This document shows, in pieces, positions 31,464 through 41,407 of a stretch of 64,000 nt of DNA. The position numbers and the translations under genes are program-made. This DNA is from Ampullaceana balthica (taxonomy: Eukaryota; Mollusca; Gastropoda; Lymnaeidae): NCBI GenBank assembly GCA_944989445.1, contig CALYLW010001388.1, positions 124,001 to 188,000 of the forward strand, read 5' to 3'. Position 1 is the stretch's first letter. Every line of letters starts with the position of its first letter. Below the pieces are notes generated by a model, which saw nothing but the letters and a program-made list of their open reading frames with translations, was not told the DNA's origin and searched no databases.

Positions 31464-31818
31464 AAGGTAAATGCATAAAATAAAAACAGGGTATTAGTAG
31501 GCCTGACAGGACGTAACACAACAGCGAACGTTTCGGCAGAGAGCCTTCTTCAACGGACAAATAGTACACAAATGAAACGAATAAAACGAAATAATAGAAA
31601 AAACACTTAGCTTCGGTGAAATCCAAGTAGTCCAGTCCATCTCTACTGGACTACTTGGATTTCACCGAAGCTAAGTGTTTTTTTCTATTATTTCGTTTTA
31701 TTCGTTTCATTTGTGTACTATTTGTCCTTTGAAGAAGGCTCTCTGCCGAAACGTTCGCTGTTGTGTTACGTCCTGTCAGGCCTACTAATACCCTGTTTTT
31801 ATTTTATGCATTTACCTT
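31464..31818. repeat. Near-perfect long palindrome (two 173-bp arms)
   Basis: Arms 31464-31636 and 31645-31818 are inverted copies with one substitution and one length change in a T-run, around an 8-base spacer. The arms contain 'cgaaacgttcgctgttgtgt' and 'ggtattagtaggcctgacag'. The outermost bases are 'aaggtaaatgc'. There is no coding. This is a fold-back structure that would form a strong hairpin. Confidence 0.95.
31729..31753 (+). ncRNA. Hammerhead-ribozyme-like core in palindrome (degenerate)
   Basis: The stretch reads TTTGAAGA, then AGGC-tctct-GCC as a possible stem II hairpin, then GAAAC. The hammerhead core is CUGANGA - stem II - GAAA. Here the first C of the core is T. The inverted arm carries the same motif on - at 31529-31553. 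Penelope-like and related retroelements are known to carry minimal hammerheads. Calling it a ribozyme relic is inference. Confidence 0.3.
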
Positions 31819-32156
31819 GTTAGTAATGAAGAGTTTTGAACGATAATTGATCAGTCTTACAATTAAAGCATTCTGCCATTTACCTACTATAAGCATCTAT
31901 ATAAATTGCCATTTTCTTTTATTCGTACATATCAAATATTTGTACCACTAATCACTGCCTACACACAAACAATGTAAACTCAGCACTTTTTTCTATTTAT
32001 ACATTTATTTGTATGTCACTAACTGAAACAGCGTTCTTTATTGGTGTTATTCGCTTGTCTAATATAAAAAGCTATGAAAGCAGATGAAGGTGTTTTTTTT
32101 ATTCCAATACGTTTTAATATATATCCTAAACTAGAGAGGAGGTACATTTTATCTGA

Positions 32157-32680
32157 TAGTAATCTGGTTTCACTCATGTGCGCGCTATCTAACGCATAGA
32201 ATAAATTATTAGTATTTGATTATTTAAAACAACATTTTAACATGTTAAATACATTAAGTATTTAAAAGACAAGCATCGCCATTTAAGGATATAAATAGTG
32301 TTAAAAGTTTACACTAAAGAAAACAGTGAATGTTTTTTTTTAAAGAACAATTAGGGAATTAATCGTTGAAAATAAATGTACACATCTGGTGTAAACATTG
32401 CATCAAATAAATTCATTAAAAAATCACATCAAATAAACCACGCTCTTCGTTCACTTTTTACAAATTAATATTAGCTCAATGAATGACGTCACGTCACAAT
32501 ATTTTATGGCAAGAAACATGCCCTGTTAATCTCTACACCAAAATGTTTTTTTTATTTTACGCCTTAATGTTCATATTTTTTTTTAAAAAATACTATCGGG
32601 AGTTACCTGGCATAGCGAGCATTGACACACAGACGGGCTTAGGTGCAATATATACAGGGATTCATAAGATGAAGGCAACA
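32157..32680 (-). repeat. Dispersed repeat family C, copy 1
   Basis: It shares with 48139-48957, in direct orientation, 'atctggtttcactc', 'ttagtatttgattattta', 'aaatacattaagtatttaaa', 'gttaatctc(g/t)acacc' and the end 'gcttaggtgcaatatata'. On the - strand the end reads like a Helitron 5' terminus, TCCC(T)ATATATATTGC preceded by A. Part of the family (gttaatctcgacacc...gggagttacc) also appears at 5220-5305. Confidence 0.55.
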
Positions 32681-32789
32681 GAAGAACATAATTTGAATGT
32701 TTAATATGGTCATAGTATAGAACATGGACCATAGACACAGTTATAGTCCGCTCAATATTAAATTAATCTGTTGTTTGTAAGCCTGGACT

Positions 32790-33017
32790 TGTATATTTGC
32801 CTAACAGACTGTTGTATATTTGCCTAACAGACTGTTGTATCTTTGCCTAACAGACTGTTGTATATTTGTCTAACAGACAGTTGTATGTTTGTCTAACAGA
32901 CTGTTGTATCTTTGCCTAACAGACAGTTGTATGTTTGTCTAACAGACTGTTGTATGTTTGCCTAACAGACTGTTGTATGTTTGCCTAACAGACTGTTGTA
33001 GTTTTGCATAACAGACT
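32790..33017. repeat. Minisatellite, 23-bp unit, about 10 copies
   Basis: 'ctgttgtatatttgcctaac' followed by 'aga' repeats. 'tgtatgtttgtc' and 'tgtatctttgcc' variants are interspersed. Confidence 0.92.
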
Positions 33018-33089
33018 GCTGAGCCGTTCCGTGTTTTAAAGCACAGGAAGGCTTCCTCGCTGGCTGCTGCTTCAAAAGAGTCAGTTCCA

Positions 33090-33315
33090 ATGTCCAATGC
33101 CTTCAGTACTAATTTAAGAGTATCTTTGTAATGATTCCTAGGTCCTCCATGTGCTCTCTGCCCATTGTCCAATGCCTTCAGTACGATTTTATGAGTATCT
33201 TTGTAATGATTCCTTGGTCCTCCATGTGCTCTCTGCCCATTGTCCAAGGCCTTTAGTACTAATTTAAGAGTATCTTTGTAATGATTCCTTGGTGCACCAT
33301 GTACTCTCTGCCCAT
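33090..33315. repeat. Minisatellite, 75-bp unit x3
   Basis: 'caatgccttcagtac' recurs at 33095 and 33170 and, as 'caaggcctttagtac', near 33245. 'gagtatctttgtaatgattc' is common to all. The - frame over it is repetitive and not a gene. Confidence 0.9.
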
Positions 33316-33504
33316 AACTAAGCTCACTGATGGTATAAAATGTGAACGCCGTGCCCGCCTAGCGTAGTTAGTACAGCATCACGCTTATGTAAATAATAGA
33401 GCATCCTGCCTTGACATGTACTTCAGTGTATAGAATTTTCTCCTGCAATTTTATAGTGATAATTTTCCCCAGGCCTTAGATCTGAAAGTGATTTAACAAC
33501 ATCC

Positions 33505-33760
33505 CATGGTTTTGGTACACTGTCCCATAGTTTTGGTACACGGTCCCATGGTATTGGTACATGGTCCCATGGTTTGGTACACGATCCCATGGTTTTGGTA
33601 CATGGTCCCATGGTTTTTGTACATGGTCCCATGGTTTTGGTACATGGTCTCATGGTTTTGGTACACGGTCCCATTGTTTTTGTACATGGTCCCATGGTTT
33701 TGGTACACGGTCCCATTGTTTTGGTACATGGTCCCATGGTTTTGGTACACAGCCCATGTT
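33505..33760. repeat. Minisatellite, 21-bp unit, about 12 copies
   Basis: 'cccatggttttggtacatgg' followed by 't' repeats, with cgg/tgg/cga variants. The unit is divisible by three, so it gives the open frames MVLVHGP (+) and PCTKTMG (-). These are not proteins. Confidence 0.95.
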
Positions 33761-33779
33761 TACTCATGTGTATATAAGG

Positions 33780-34225
33780 TAGGGAGCACTACGGCTCTGT
33801 ATACTTGTGGTTTGGTTTGGATGCTGAATCCTGTTCCGTTTCGGACAATGTCATACAGTCTGGCTAATGTTGTAATGACTATTGAGATACGCACGTTTTT
33901 TTCGTCATCAATGTTGGCACTCTGAGATAATCTGATGATGTTTATATTAATTTATTCTAATTAATATATGACCTCCCATTTCTAAGTTTAGTCTATGTTA
34001 GTGTTGTCTATACAACTTTAAACTAAAAATATAATATTAAATTACTATTATATACATAACCTGTAACCGAAACAATAACTGAATAATTTGATATCAATAC
34101 TATAGTAGCACATTGGTTTAGTTTGAGTTAGACGGTATGGAATATTATTGATTTCATTTCCTCTCTCCTACCTTGACTCTCAATCTTTATCATTTAAAAT
34201 TATTTTTGATACATTTAAGTTTTGT
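33780..34225. other. AT-rich spacer, nothing recognised
   Basis: There is no credible frame, RNA or repeat between the 21-bp array and the second gypsy element. Confidence 0.55.
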
Positions 34226-34230
34226 ATGTT

Positions 34231-34278
34231 TGTCACAAGCGTCCTTAGTCTATGTCTGGATCGCTTGCTCTAAGATTC
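34231..34278 (-). repeat. Truncated 3' LTR remnant (48 bp)
   Basis: Forty-eight bases from TGTCACAAGCG to ...CTAAGATTC equal the start of the right LTR at 35915-35962. Beyond that it diverges into post-protease sequence. The last ten codons of the protease frame (NLRASDPDID) are encoded by it. Confidence 0.92.
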
Positions 34279-34646
34279 TCCACCGATGTGACTTCCAGTG
34301 GCAACCTATCTCCCTCCTTTTTACTTTGAGCCCGCGTTGTCACCATCGCCGCCTTGACCACTTTATCTATGTTTTCATCGGTTCTTGCTCCATACACATT
34401 ACCCACAATAAGGTCCACTATTGAATTCTCCACACACACCGCTTCCACTATGCCACTCAGGTATGGTGTTCTTATGTCTATCATCGCTTTTTCTCCTCTC
34501 AAAATTCTTGTGTCTAACAATCTTATCAACCCAATTTCACCCGTTAATTGGTCATCTCTGACGAACTGTCTTTTCACCACCACCACTTCACTTCCTGTAT
34601 CCCTCAATACACCAACTCTCTTTGATCCTACAAATCCCTTCCACAA
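34245..34646 (-). pseudogene. Gypsy aspartic protease
   Basis: Retroviral-type aspartic proteases cleave Gag-Pol. This 133-residue frame has the catalytic VLRDTGSEVVVVKRQFV near residues 13-29, then an IDIRTPYLSG strand and a VDLIVGN segment in place of the usual ILG flap-end motif. It matches the protease in the first gypsy element segment by segment. Its C-terminal ten residues come from the fused LTR remnant, so the natural continuation into RT is lost. It lies downstream of gag in a different frame, with stops between, so frameshift expression or decay cannot be told apart. Its start is not certain. Confidence 0.8.
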
Positions 34647-34761
34647 TCTTTAACTTTCCTTCTCCGGTTTCATTTACCATCAGCATCCCCTTGCTAATTC
34701 TTCACCCATGTTATCCACTGCTTTGCCAATATTGTCTCCTCCATCAGATGTGTTTTGGCTC

Positions 34762-35853
34762 TTACCCCATTGGCGCTTGTCCCTTTGACCATTTACGCAT
34801 TAGAACGTCCTGTGTCGCTGCGGCTCTCTTTATACTCGTATTTCCGGCCTCCTTTGAACTTGGGCAATAGCGGGCTATGTGGCCAACCCTATGACACACA
34901 AAGCAGTGTATGTCTGACCTTGATCTTTCCTCGGCCCTACTTTGCCATTTTCTTTGACCCGATCTGGTCTGTTGCCCCTCAACTTTTCTCCCATCCATGT
35001 CATCTCCAACATCGCCATTTTGTGTTGCACCATGGCTGTAATTAAAGCTTCTATTCCTGGCCTCCAGGAATAATTCAGCCACTCTGGCAACTTCCTCCAG
35101 GGTGTCATTATTTCGCTCCCTTAGATAAATCACCAGATCTTCGGGACACACAGCCATAAATTGCTCTTTTACTATGAGGTCTCTAAGACCGTCAAATGTT
35201 TTATCAATGTCCGACAAGATAATCCATTTCGACAAATAGCTCCGAATTCTTCCTATAAAAATGGATGGCGATTCATCTGCCTGGGGTTTGCTCTTTCTGA
35301 ATAAGTTTCTGTAGCCCTCCTCGGTGAGATTGTAACGCTTTAAAAGCACTTCCTTCACCTTTTGGTATACCAACGCGTCCTCGTAAGGCATTCTAGAGTA
35401 TACCTCCAAGGCTCGACCAGACAGAAGCGCACTTAGTGACACCGCCCAATCACTTTCTGGCCATTTACTGATCCTAGCAAAAGTTTCAAACCTCGTCAGG
35501 TAGCCATCCAGCTGGTCAACCCCATCTATGAATGGTGGAAGCTTAGGCTGTCTTGGTCTGTTGTCAGTCCCATTTGCATTTCCTACATTAACAGCTTCAA
35601 TTCTCTTGGCTTCTAACCTTGCCTCTCTCTCAGCCGCCCGGTCCGCCATTTCTCTCTCGGCCGCCCTGTCCGCCATTTCTCTCTCGGCCGCCCTATCTGC
35701 CATCTCTAACCGTTGTACCTCTCTCTCGGCCGCCTCTCTCTCAGCATCTCTCACTCGTTGTACCTCTCTCTCTATGTAATCTCTTCTTTCCTCACCTCTG
35801 AGTTGAAGGGCATCCACCAGTGCTATGATCTCCTCCAGAGTCGTGACTGGCAT
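34762..35853 (-). CDS. Gypsy Gag polyprotein (capsid + zinc knuckle)
   Basis: Gag forms the element's capsid and packages its RNA. The 363-residue frame is open from an ATG 38 bases past the primer-binding site. Order: a charged N-terminal coiled coil (about 15-105) with three tandem EREMADRAA-type repeats; a capsid-like helical domain (about 120-260) with LPPFIDGVDQLDGYLTRFE, SGRALEVYSRMP, KRYNLTEEGYRNLFR and FIGRIRSYLSKWI; a linker; and one CCHC knuckle, CFVCHRVGHIARYC (about 320-333). The capsid region has SCAN-like features typical of Ty3/gypsy Gag. It ends at a stop 20 residues after the knuckle, with the protease further downstream. It looks intact, so it may be young. Without Pol the copy could only spread in trans. 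Confidence 0.88.
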   Translation of the reverse strand: MPVTTLEEIIALVDALQLRGEERRDYIEREVQRVRDAEREAAEREVQRLEMADRAAEREMADRAAEREMADRAAEREARLEAKRIEAVNVGNANGTDNRPRQPKLPPFIDGVDQLDGYLTRFETFARISKWPESDWAVSLSALLSGRALEVYSRMPYEDALVYQKVKEVLLKRYNLTEEGYRNLFRKSKPQADESPSIFIGRIRSYLSKWIILSDIDKTFDGLRDLIVKEQFMAVCPEDLVIYLRERNNDTLEEVARVAELFLEARNRSFNYSHGATQNGDVGDDMDGRKVEGQQTRSGQRKWQSRAEERSRSDIHCFVCHRVGHIARYCPSSKEAGNTSIKRAAATQDVLMRKWSKGQAPMG

Positions 35854-35890
35854 TCTCGTTGCTTCCTCAGTGTCCGTGTTTCCTGTGTAA

Positions 35891-35910
35891 AAATCCCGGA
35901 CGAGCCCCCA
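35891..35910 (-). other. Primer-binding site, tRNA-Pro
   Basis: On the - strand it reads TGGGGGCTCGTCCGGGATTT, the classic complement of the tRNA-Pro 3' end, four bases inside the LTR. It confirms the - orientation. Confidence 0.88.
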
Positions 35911-35914
35911 GAAA

Positions 35915-36193
35915 TGTCACAAGCGTCCTTAGTCTATGTCTGGATCGCTTGCTCTAAGATTCATCAACACCAATTACACAAGAAATAGTCGAACACTGCT
36001 AACAGAAAACAAATTTTAATTCCAACTTCTTGATACAACACCCCCTCACTTCAACCGTTTCTCTGACCTCTACACACATTCCAAACACGTCAACCAAAAA
36101 AACTCTCCCTTTTCACGCTTTCGCTCCAACAAGCCAACAACACCACCGTGCGCAGCTCACAAGTTATAGGGGGGAAATTGGTCATCCGTGACA
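35915..36193 (-). repeat. 5' LTR of the gag-pro gypsy element (279 bp)
   Basis: It begins TGTCACAAGCG and ends CATCCGTGACA, with terminal inverted TGTCAC/GTGACA. It is followed by the target duplication ATGTT at 36194-36198. Confidence 0.88.
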
Positions 36194-36309
36194 ATGTTTA
36201 ATGTTAAAATACTTATTGTTATGTAAACTTGTATCATCTTATCTTTAATATGGGATATACTATTCTTTAAGGGCGTCCAATAGTTTTAAAAATAATGGCC
36301 TTATTTCAT

Positions 36310-37020
36310 ACAGTAAGGGGGAGGCCTCTACGGGGCTCGGCGGATGAGTAGGGTCGCGGGGCACGGACCTGACCGCGACTCGGCGACCTGAAACCAACAT
36401 CTCCCGGCAGTCAATGCCAAAGTCCGACATGTTAGGTGTTAGGTGCTAGTCATATATGATTACAGTCGCTGTACGGATCTTAGACAAAGCATCTTAAATG
36501 CAATGTCGATGATGAAAACCAAAGTACCCGTTGATGGTCGAGTAAATCCGAAGCGACCGTTTCTTCCCCCTCAATTTTACTAGCAACGTCATTGAGCGGT
36601 GCCGGTTTAGGGCCAGGAGCGCCAGTACGGATTAGCAAAAGGAACCGCGAAGAACGCAGCGGACGCCAGCTCTGAGGAAACCTTCCAGTGGGGGTTGCAC
36701 CCTAGGTAGGTCATTGATGATCCCCCGCATAGCGGCGATCCAAACCATTGAGACTCGTATGCTTTGCCGGGGTGGCGCCGAAGTGGTAGCGGGTCGTAGT
36801 AAGGCAATTCTACCCCTCCTTGTGAGGTCAACTTAGTGGGAGGCATTTTCGACTTTCTGTCTTGGATGCCCAGGTGGCCGCTTTAGAAGCGACCGCTCCA
36901 GGGGGGTTTTCCCAGCTGTCACGTCCTTTTCTGGGGGAGGGGGCCAGATAGCTGGGAGGGTCTTCCAGGAAGACCCATGAATAGCACTAGGCTCGGGGCT
37001 TCTGATTTTCTTCAACATGT
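36310..37020. other. GC-rich insert of unknown identity
   Basis: About 700 bp much richer in GC than its surroundings, with sharp edges. It includes 'ctcggcggatgagtagggtc', 'tgatgatcccccgcatagcg' and 'ggggtggcgccgaagtggta'. Frames of 61-79 residues on - are open but match nothing I recognise. The composition would suit a non-LTR retroelement 5' region, a captured piece of another genome, or an rDNA-like relic. No rRNA motif is recognisable. Confidence 0.4.
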
Positions 37021-37124
37021 AGGATCATACAGTAAAATTATGTGGTGAATGGATTAATATAATTAAAAAAATGAAAAAATTAAAGACTGACCTACAGGCT
37101 TTCCAATTAGAGTGGGTTTTTTTC

Positions 37125-37425
37125 TGTGAGAGCGATTGTTTGTGGGTCAAATAAAAGACAAGTCTTTCTCGATTGTTTGTTGGTCAAATAGGAGACAAGA
37201 CTTTCTCGATTGTTTGTGGGTCAAATAAAAGACTTTCTCGATTGTTTGTGGGTCAAATAAAAGACTTTCTCGATTGTTTGTGGGTCAAATAAAAGACTTT
37301 CTCGAATGTTTGTTGGTCAAATAGGAGACAAGACTTTCTCGATTGTTTGTGGGTCAAATAAAAGACAAGACTTTCTCGATTGTTTGTGGGTGAAATAAAA
37401 GACAAGACTTTCTCGATGTTTACAC
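37125..37425. repeat. Minisatellite, 32/37-bp unit, about 8 copies
   Basis: 'gattgtttgtgggtcaaata' followed by 'aaagac(aagac)tttctc' repeats. Units with and without 'aagac' are mixed. A single diverged inverted unit lies at 61117-61160. Confidence 0.92.
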
Positions 37426-37984
37426 GCCATAAATAACTTATTTCATTATTAGAAATCAGTAAAATAATTTTAGGATGATTAATGATATAGTAATAGAATA
37501 AAGCTGTCTATTTAATATTATACTTAACATATCATAAATAAATAAAGGGTTGACATTTAGCTATTGTGGAAAATGTTGTGCAAAAAACTGTGATGTAATT
37601 TCTCCTTCTTAATTTACTTTATGGTTTGACTGTTGTCAGACTCTTGGAATATTTTTTAACCTGGTTCAAGTGATTTCTCATGAACGTTTATCTACACTTT
37701 TTCTTTGAGCCCAAGACGTTTTTGAAATGTGAAGTATTACGTCTTAAAATGTATTATGAAGATAGTATTCAGACATTAATATTTGTAATATACTTATAAA
37801 ATCATATTTGAGTTGCAATTATAAAAGGATATTTCAGTAGCAATTATAAAATCATATTTGAGTAGCAATTATAAAAGGATATTTGGAAGTGAATTGTTCC
37901 GAACCTGTAACATTGCTGTCTAATGTGTAATATTGAAAGCAATGTAACGTTAGACTGTTTAGTTGTAGTGTTTCAGTTACAAGC

Positions 37985-38395
37985 CAAAAACTTGCTTTCA
38001 CAATGAATTTTTTACAGTTAAAATGATATACGCATTTTTAACCAATAGACGAGACGAATTCCTAGTGATAGGAGCAAATTTAAATTCTATCCGATTAGAA
38101 TTAATTTAAACATTTTAATAGACATGAAATTAACCGAATAAAAGTTACACCAAACATAAACATACATTAATGTCCTAAAGATACAGGTTTCTTTCTGTAA
38201 ATCATGGAGTTATAAACTAAATGAAGACACAAAGAGATTGCCGATAGGGCAAAATATTCAACTTAAATGGTTTGAGATAAAATAAAAATGCATTTATTGT
38301 ATACATATTTGTAATGTATTATTTAAGTTAAACTTTAGATAAATAGTTGACTATATTAACAGTGAATTATTTCCCTTGATTTAACAATCTTATAA
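37985..38395 (+). repeat. Dispersed repeat family D, copy 1
   Basis: This is a diverged direct match to 43955-44345. Shared: 'cacaatgaatttt', 'gacgaattcctaatgatag'-type, 'gagataaaataaaaatgcat', 'atatttgtaatgtatt' and 'aaactttagataaata'. It has no coding. Confidence 0.65.
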
Positions 38396-38478
38396 ATATA
38401 TTCATTTCGAATATAGACTACAAGTAAAAATATAAGAAAAATTCAACTAGACCAAAAAAAGATAAAATGCACGGTTAA

Positions 38479-38739
38479 AGGGGCCGTCCATAAAGACCGT
38501 CACGCTATTTTTGACTCTCACCCTGTCACAAACTGTCACAAATCTCGACCCCCCTCCCTTAAAGTACGTCAAACTTTCGAACAAAAATTCATTTTTTATA
38601 AACATAATAATTAAAATTTAATACAAAACACCGTGACGTCACACATGGCCGTACCCCCCTCCCCCCGTCACAAACTGTCACACTTTCTTACACCCCCTCC
38701 GCTCCCTCTAGAGCGTGAAGTACTTTATGGACGGCCCTT
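38479..38739. mobile_element. MITE of the GGGGCCGTCCATAAAG family
   Basis: About 260 bp with ends AGGGGCCGTCCATAAAG and CTTTATGGACGGCCCTT. C-rich runs and GTCACAAACTGTCACA motifs face the other way from the copy at 2648. The target duplication is ambiguous. Confidence 0.75.
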
Positions 38740-39619
38740 TATCAGTTAGATGACATGCAAAATCAATAACTATACTTTTATTGAAGTATAAATTTAGAGT
38801 TACAAAAAAATATTTGGGTACATCCTTATGTCATCGCATTTTAGATTTCGGGTCATTTCGGGTCATCAAACAAAAATTTGTTCAACTTACCGTCTTAGGA
38901 AATCTATTTTAAAATAAAAATATTATATTTTTGTTCAAATAAAAGTATTATTTAACAATTTGTACGAAATTAAAAATTTGTATATTTCAATCATCTTCTG
39001 TAATTTACGAAGCCATTATTGCATGTGAATGGAGAACTCTTTTTTCTTCAAAGTTATTTTGTTTTTGTTTTGCCCATTTGGAAATTTTGGTTCATGCAAC
39101 CGAGTTGCAAAGGCGATACTTGGCTGAGTGCTTAATTTTAAAATAATAATTTTTTTTTAAAGAAAAACATAAATAAAAAAGAAACATTACAAATTTTTAA
39201 AAATTTAAAAATTAATCAAAGGTTTTTTTTAACAAAGCTTTTAAAAGTGTGCGGGTATGTCGTGTATTTTAATTTTTCAAAGCATGGTATGTATTACATT
39301 GACATAATGGAACAAGGTGATATCCAAATGCTGAACCCTTGAAGAAAATGCTACACTGATTCGTACTTTAAGCAACCGGTATATCAAAGAAAAACTGTTA
39401 CAGAAAGGAAAGCTTAAAAAGATCTTACCTTTACATTTTAAATACTCTTAAACAGGATATCTCCCTTTCAACACTATCAAAATTTCGTTGAAGACTTGAG
39501 TCATTGGGAAATTACAGCGAAATTGAAATATTTTTAAATATGAGGGGAACAAGTCAGCACTTGTACCAAACTGTCTTTTCAGTTTTCACTAGGCTCTAAT
39601 CCAGAGATTTTCGATATTT

Positions 39620-40549
39620 TGTGTGTGGATGGTTGGCTCTCATCCAGAGATTTTCGATATTTTGTGTGTGAATGGCTGGGTCGTCGGGGTCAACGAAGTT
39701 TCGTTCATGTACCACAACAGAATGAAGGAATATATCATTAGCCCATGTTTCGTTCATGTACCACAACAGAATGAAGGAATATATCATTAGCCCATGTTTC
39801 GTTCATGTACCACAACAGAATGAAGGAATATACCATTAGCCCATGTTTCGTTCATGTACCACAACAGAATGAAGAAATATACCATTAGCCCATGTTTCGT
39901 TCATGTACCACAACAGAATGAAGAAATATACCATTAGCCCATGTTTCGTTCATGTACCACAACAGAATGAAGAAATATACCATTAGCCCATGTTTCGTTC
40001 ATGTACCACAACAGAATGAAGGAATATACCATTAGCCCATGTTTCGTTCATGTACCACAACAGAATGAAGAAATATAGCATTAGCCCATGTTTCGTTCAT
40101 GTACCACAACAGAATGAAGGAATATACCGTTTGCCCATGTTTCGATCATGTACTACAACAGAATGAAGAAATATACCATTAGCCCATTGATCCAAATTTC
40201 TGTACCCTGCCCATCCATCTGTTATTATGTGAGTCCCTGACAAAACATGTTGAATTATAATATTTTCCAGGGCCGCTGCAGTTCTGTCTGGGACTTCCAC
40301 TATAAAGCACTTGCCTGAGTCTCGTTCAATTCCCCCAACGACCCAGTGTCCTTGACGTAAAGCGCCTCTGTGGTACTTGCGGTGAACGTACTTAGACTCG
40401 TCCACTTCAACAATCGTGGGCTCTCCGATAGCGTCAAAGCCACCGATCATTGTTGCTTGCTGAGTGAGGTGGATGTCGATTTCCTCTCTAATGAAATTAA
40501 ACCAGTCAATGAATGTATTTTGATTTTGAATTTCCGCTTCGTATTTCAC
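39620..40549 (-). pseudogene. Merlin transposase, split by a minisatellite
   Basis: Merlin is the eukaryotic branch of the bacterial IS1016/IS1595 (ISXO2-like) transposases, which cut and paste DNA with a DDE site. The 150-codon - frame at 40097-40549 gives DWFNFIREEI, then IVEVDESKYVHRKYHRG with the first Asp, HWVVGGIERDSGKCFIVEVP, and HIITDGWAGYRNL with the second Asp. After WANGIFLHSVVVH the coding enters a 49-bp tandem array of about ten units. On its far side the frame resumes with HSVVVHERNFVDPDDPAIHT then QNIENLWMRA, giving the third acidic residue (NIE). All three catalytic residues are thus still visible. The N-terminal zinc ribbon is not seen. A final 50-bp duplication (39600-39690) follows NIENLWMRA. 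It is inactive as it stands. Confidence 0.85.
39697..40185. repeat. Minisatellite, 49-bp unit, about 10 copies, inside transposase
   Basis: 'gcccatgtttcgttcatgta' followed by 'ccacaacagaatgaaggaat' starts at 39741, 39790, 39839 and so on. Each unit encodes WA(N/D)..FLHSVVVHERN on the - strand. 49 is 1 modulo 3, so the frame rotates with each copy. Confidence 0.96.
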
Positions 40550-41407
40550 CGGATCTTGCGGAAAATCGATAGCAAAACATTAAATTATAATGACGATTTT
40601 GGATCATGGTAGATGGCTCCCAGTGAAAAAGGATCCATCACGTATACCTTTGCGGGGGTGGGGTGGGGGAGGCGATGTGAAACAAAGTTCAGTGTTTCAT
40701 CATGATCACGTGTGCCAGCTCTGGTTCCCTGGTCCGTGGTCAGGCTTTGATGTTGGTGTAAACTTATGCCATGACACACAACTCGACTCTTGCCTCGGCT
40801 CCCTGCTTCATTGGTCCTCTCTCTCTCCCCACCCCAGCCAAATCTTCAAAGAAATTATTATTCGTATCGAAACAAGGAGAAAATTAAATCGCGGGGAGTA
40901 CAAGTGTCATTTTTATAACAACCATTAAATTAATTTAAGTTTGTCAGAACAATAGATTTAGAAGAAATGCAATACAAAATAAATAGAAGATTATTCATTT
41001 TTAGACATTTTAAAAACGTATTTCATCAGTAATTAAAAATTTATCGTAAATGTCTTTACTGTGAGCTGATGCCTCTGAATCTCATTTGCAATTAGTATTA
41101 GCTTACAGATAGAGTAAACATGGAAACAAAAATGGTCTGAGGCGGTAAAAGATATACAATTATCTGGCCAATGGTGGTTAAAAAAATAAACAAAAACGAT
41201 TTTTGTTGGAATCCTGATTTCAAAAACACATTTTTTAAAGTTTAAAACCCCTTTAAATTCAACAAAACACACGAAAAACTGGTTTTAAAGCATTATATAC
41301 GTGTTTTATTTGTCTTTTAAGTGTTTAAATTAGTAAAAGTAAGTTATTATATTTTTTTTGCTATATTAAATTATTAAATCTAAAATGCGCTGAAATAAGG
41401 GATTACC

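Larger units (their letters stand above)
34231..36193 (-). mobile_element. Ty3/gypsy deletion derivative, gag-pro only
   Basis: It is bounded by the exact 5-bp duplication ATGTT (34226-34230 and 36194-36198). One full LTR (279 bp) lies on the right with a tRNA-Pro primer site inside it. Gag and protease frames follow on the - strand. On the left only the terminal 48 bp of the other LTR remain, fused straight into sequence after the protease. RT, RNase H, integrase and most of the 3' LTR are deleted. The duplication shows the deletion arose in or after a normal insertion. Confidence 0.9.
38817..41407 (-). mobile_element. Merlin DNA transposon (2.6 kb), defective
   Basis: The right end is GCGCTGAAATAAGGGATTACC and the left end, more decayed, is GGTACATCCTTATGTCATCGC. 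The transposase (IS1595/ISXO2-like DDE) is on the - strand and is broken by a 49-bp array. The blocks outside the transposase recur inverted in the element at 7883-9486, which defines both as one family. No target duplication is visible. Confidence 0.75.

Noticed and set aside
33340..33400. tRNA-like stretch 'cctagcgtagttagtacagc'
   Set aside because: An A-box-like motif only. No B box, and the arms do not pair.
33423..33925. PCTKTMG and MVLVHGP repeat frames
   Set aside because: 21-bp satellite open on both strands; not genes.
34354..35988. + strand frames over the second gypsy element
   Set aside because: Shadows of the - strand gag and protease frames.
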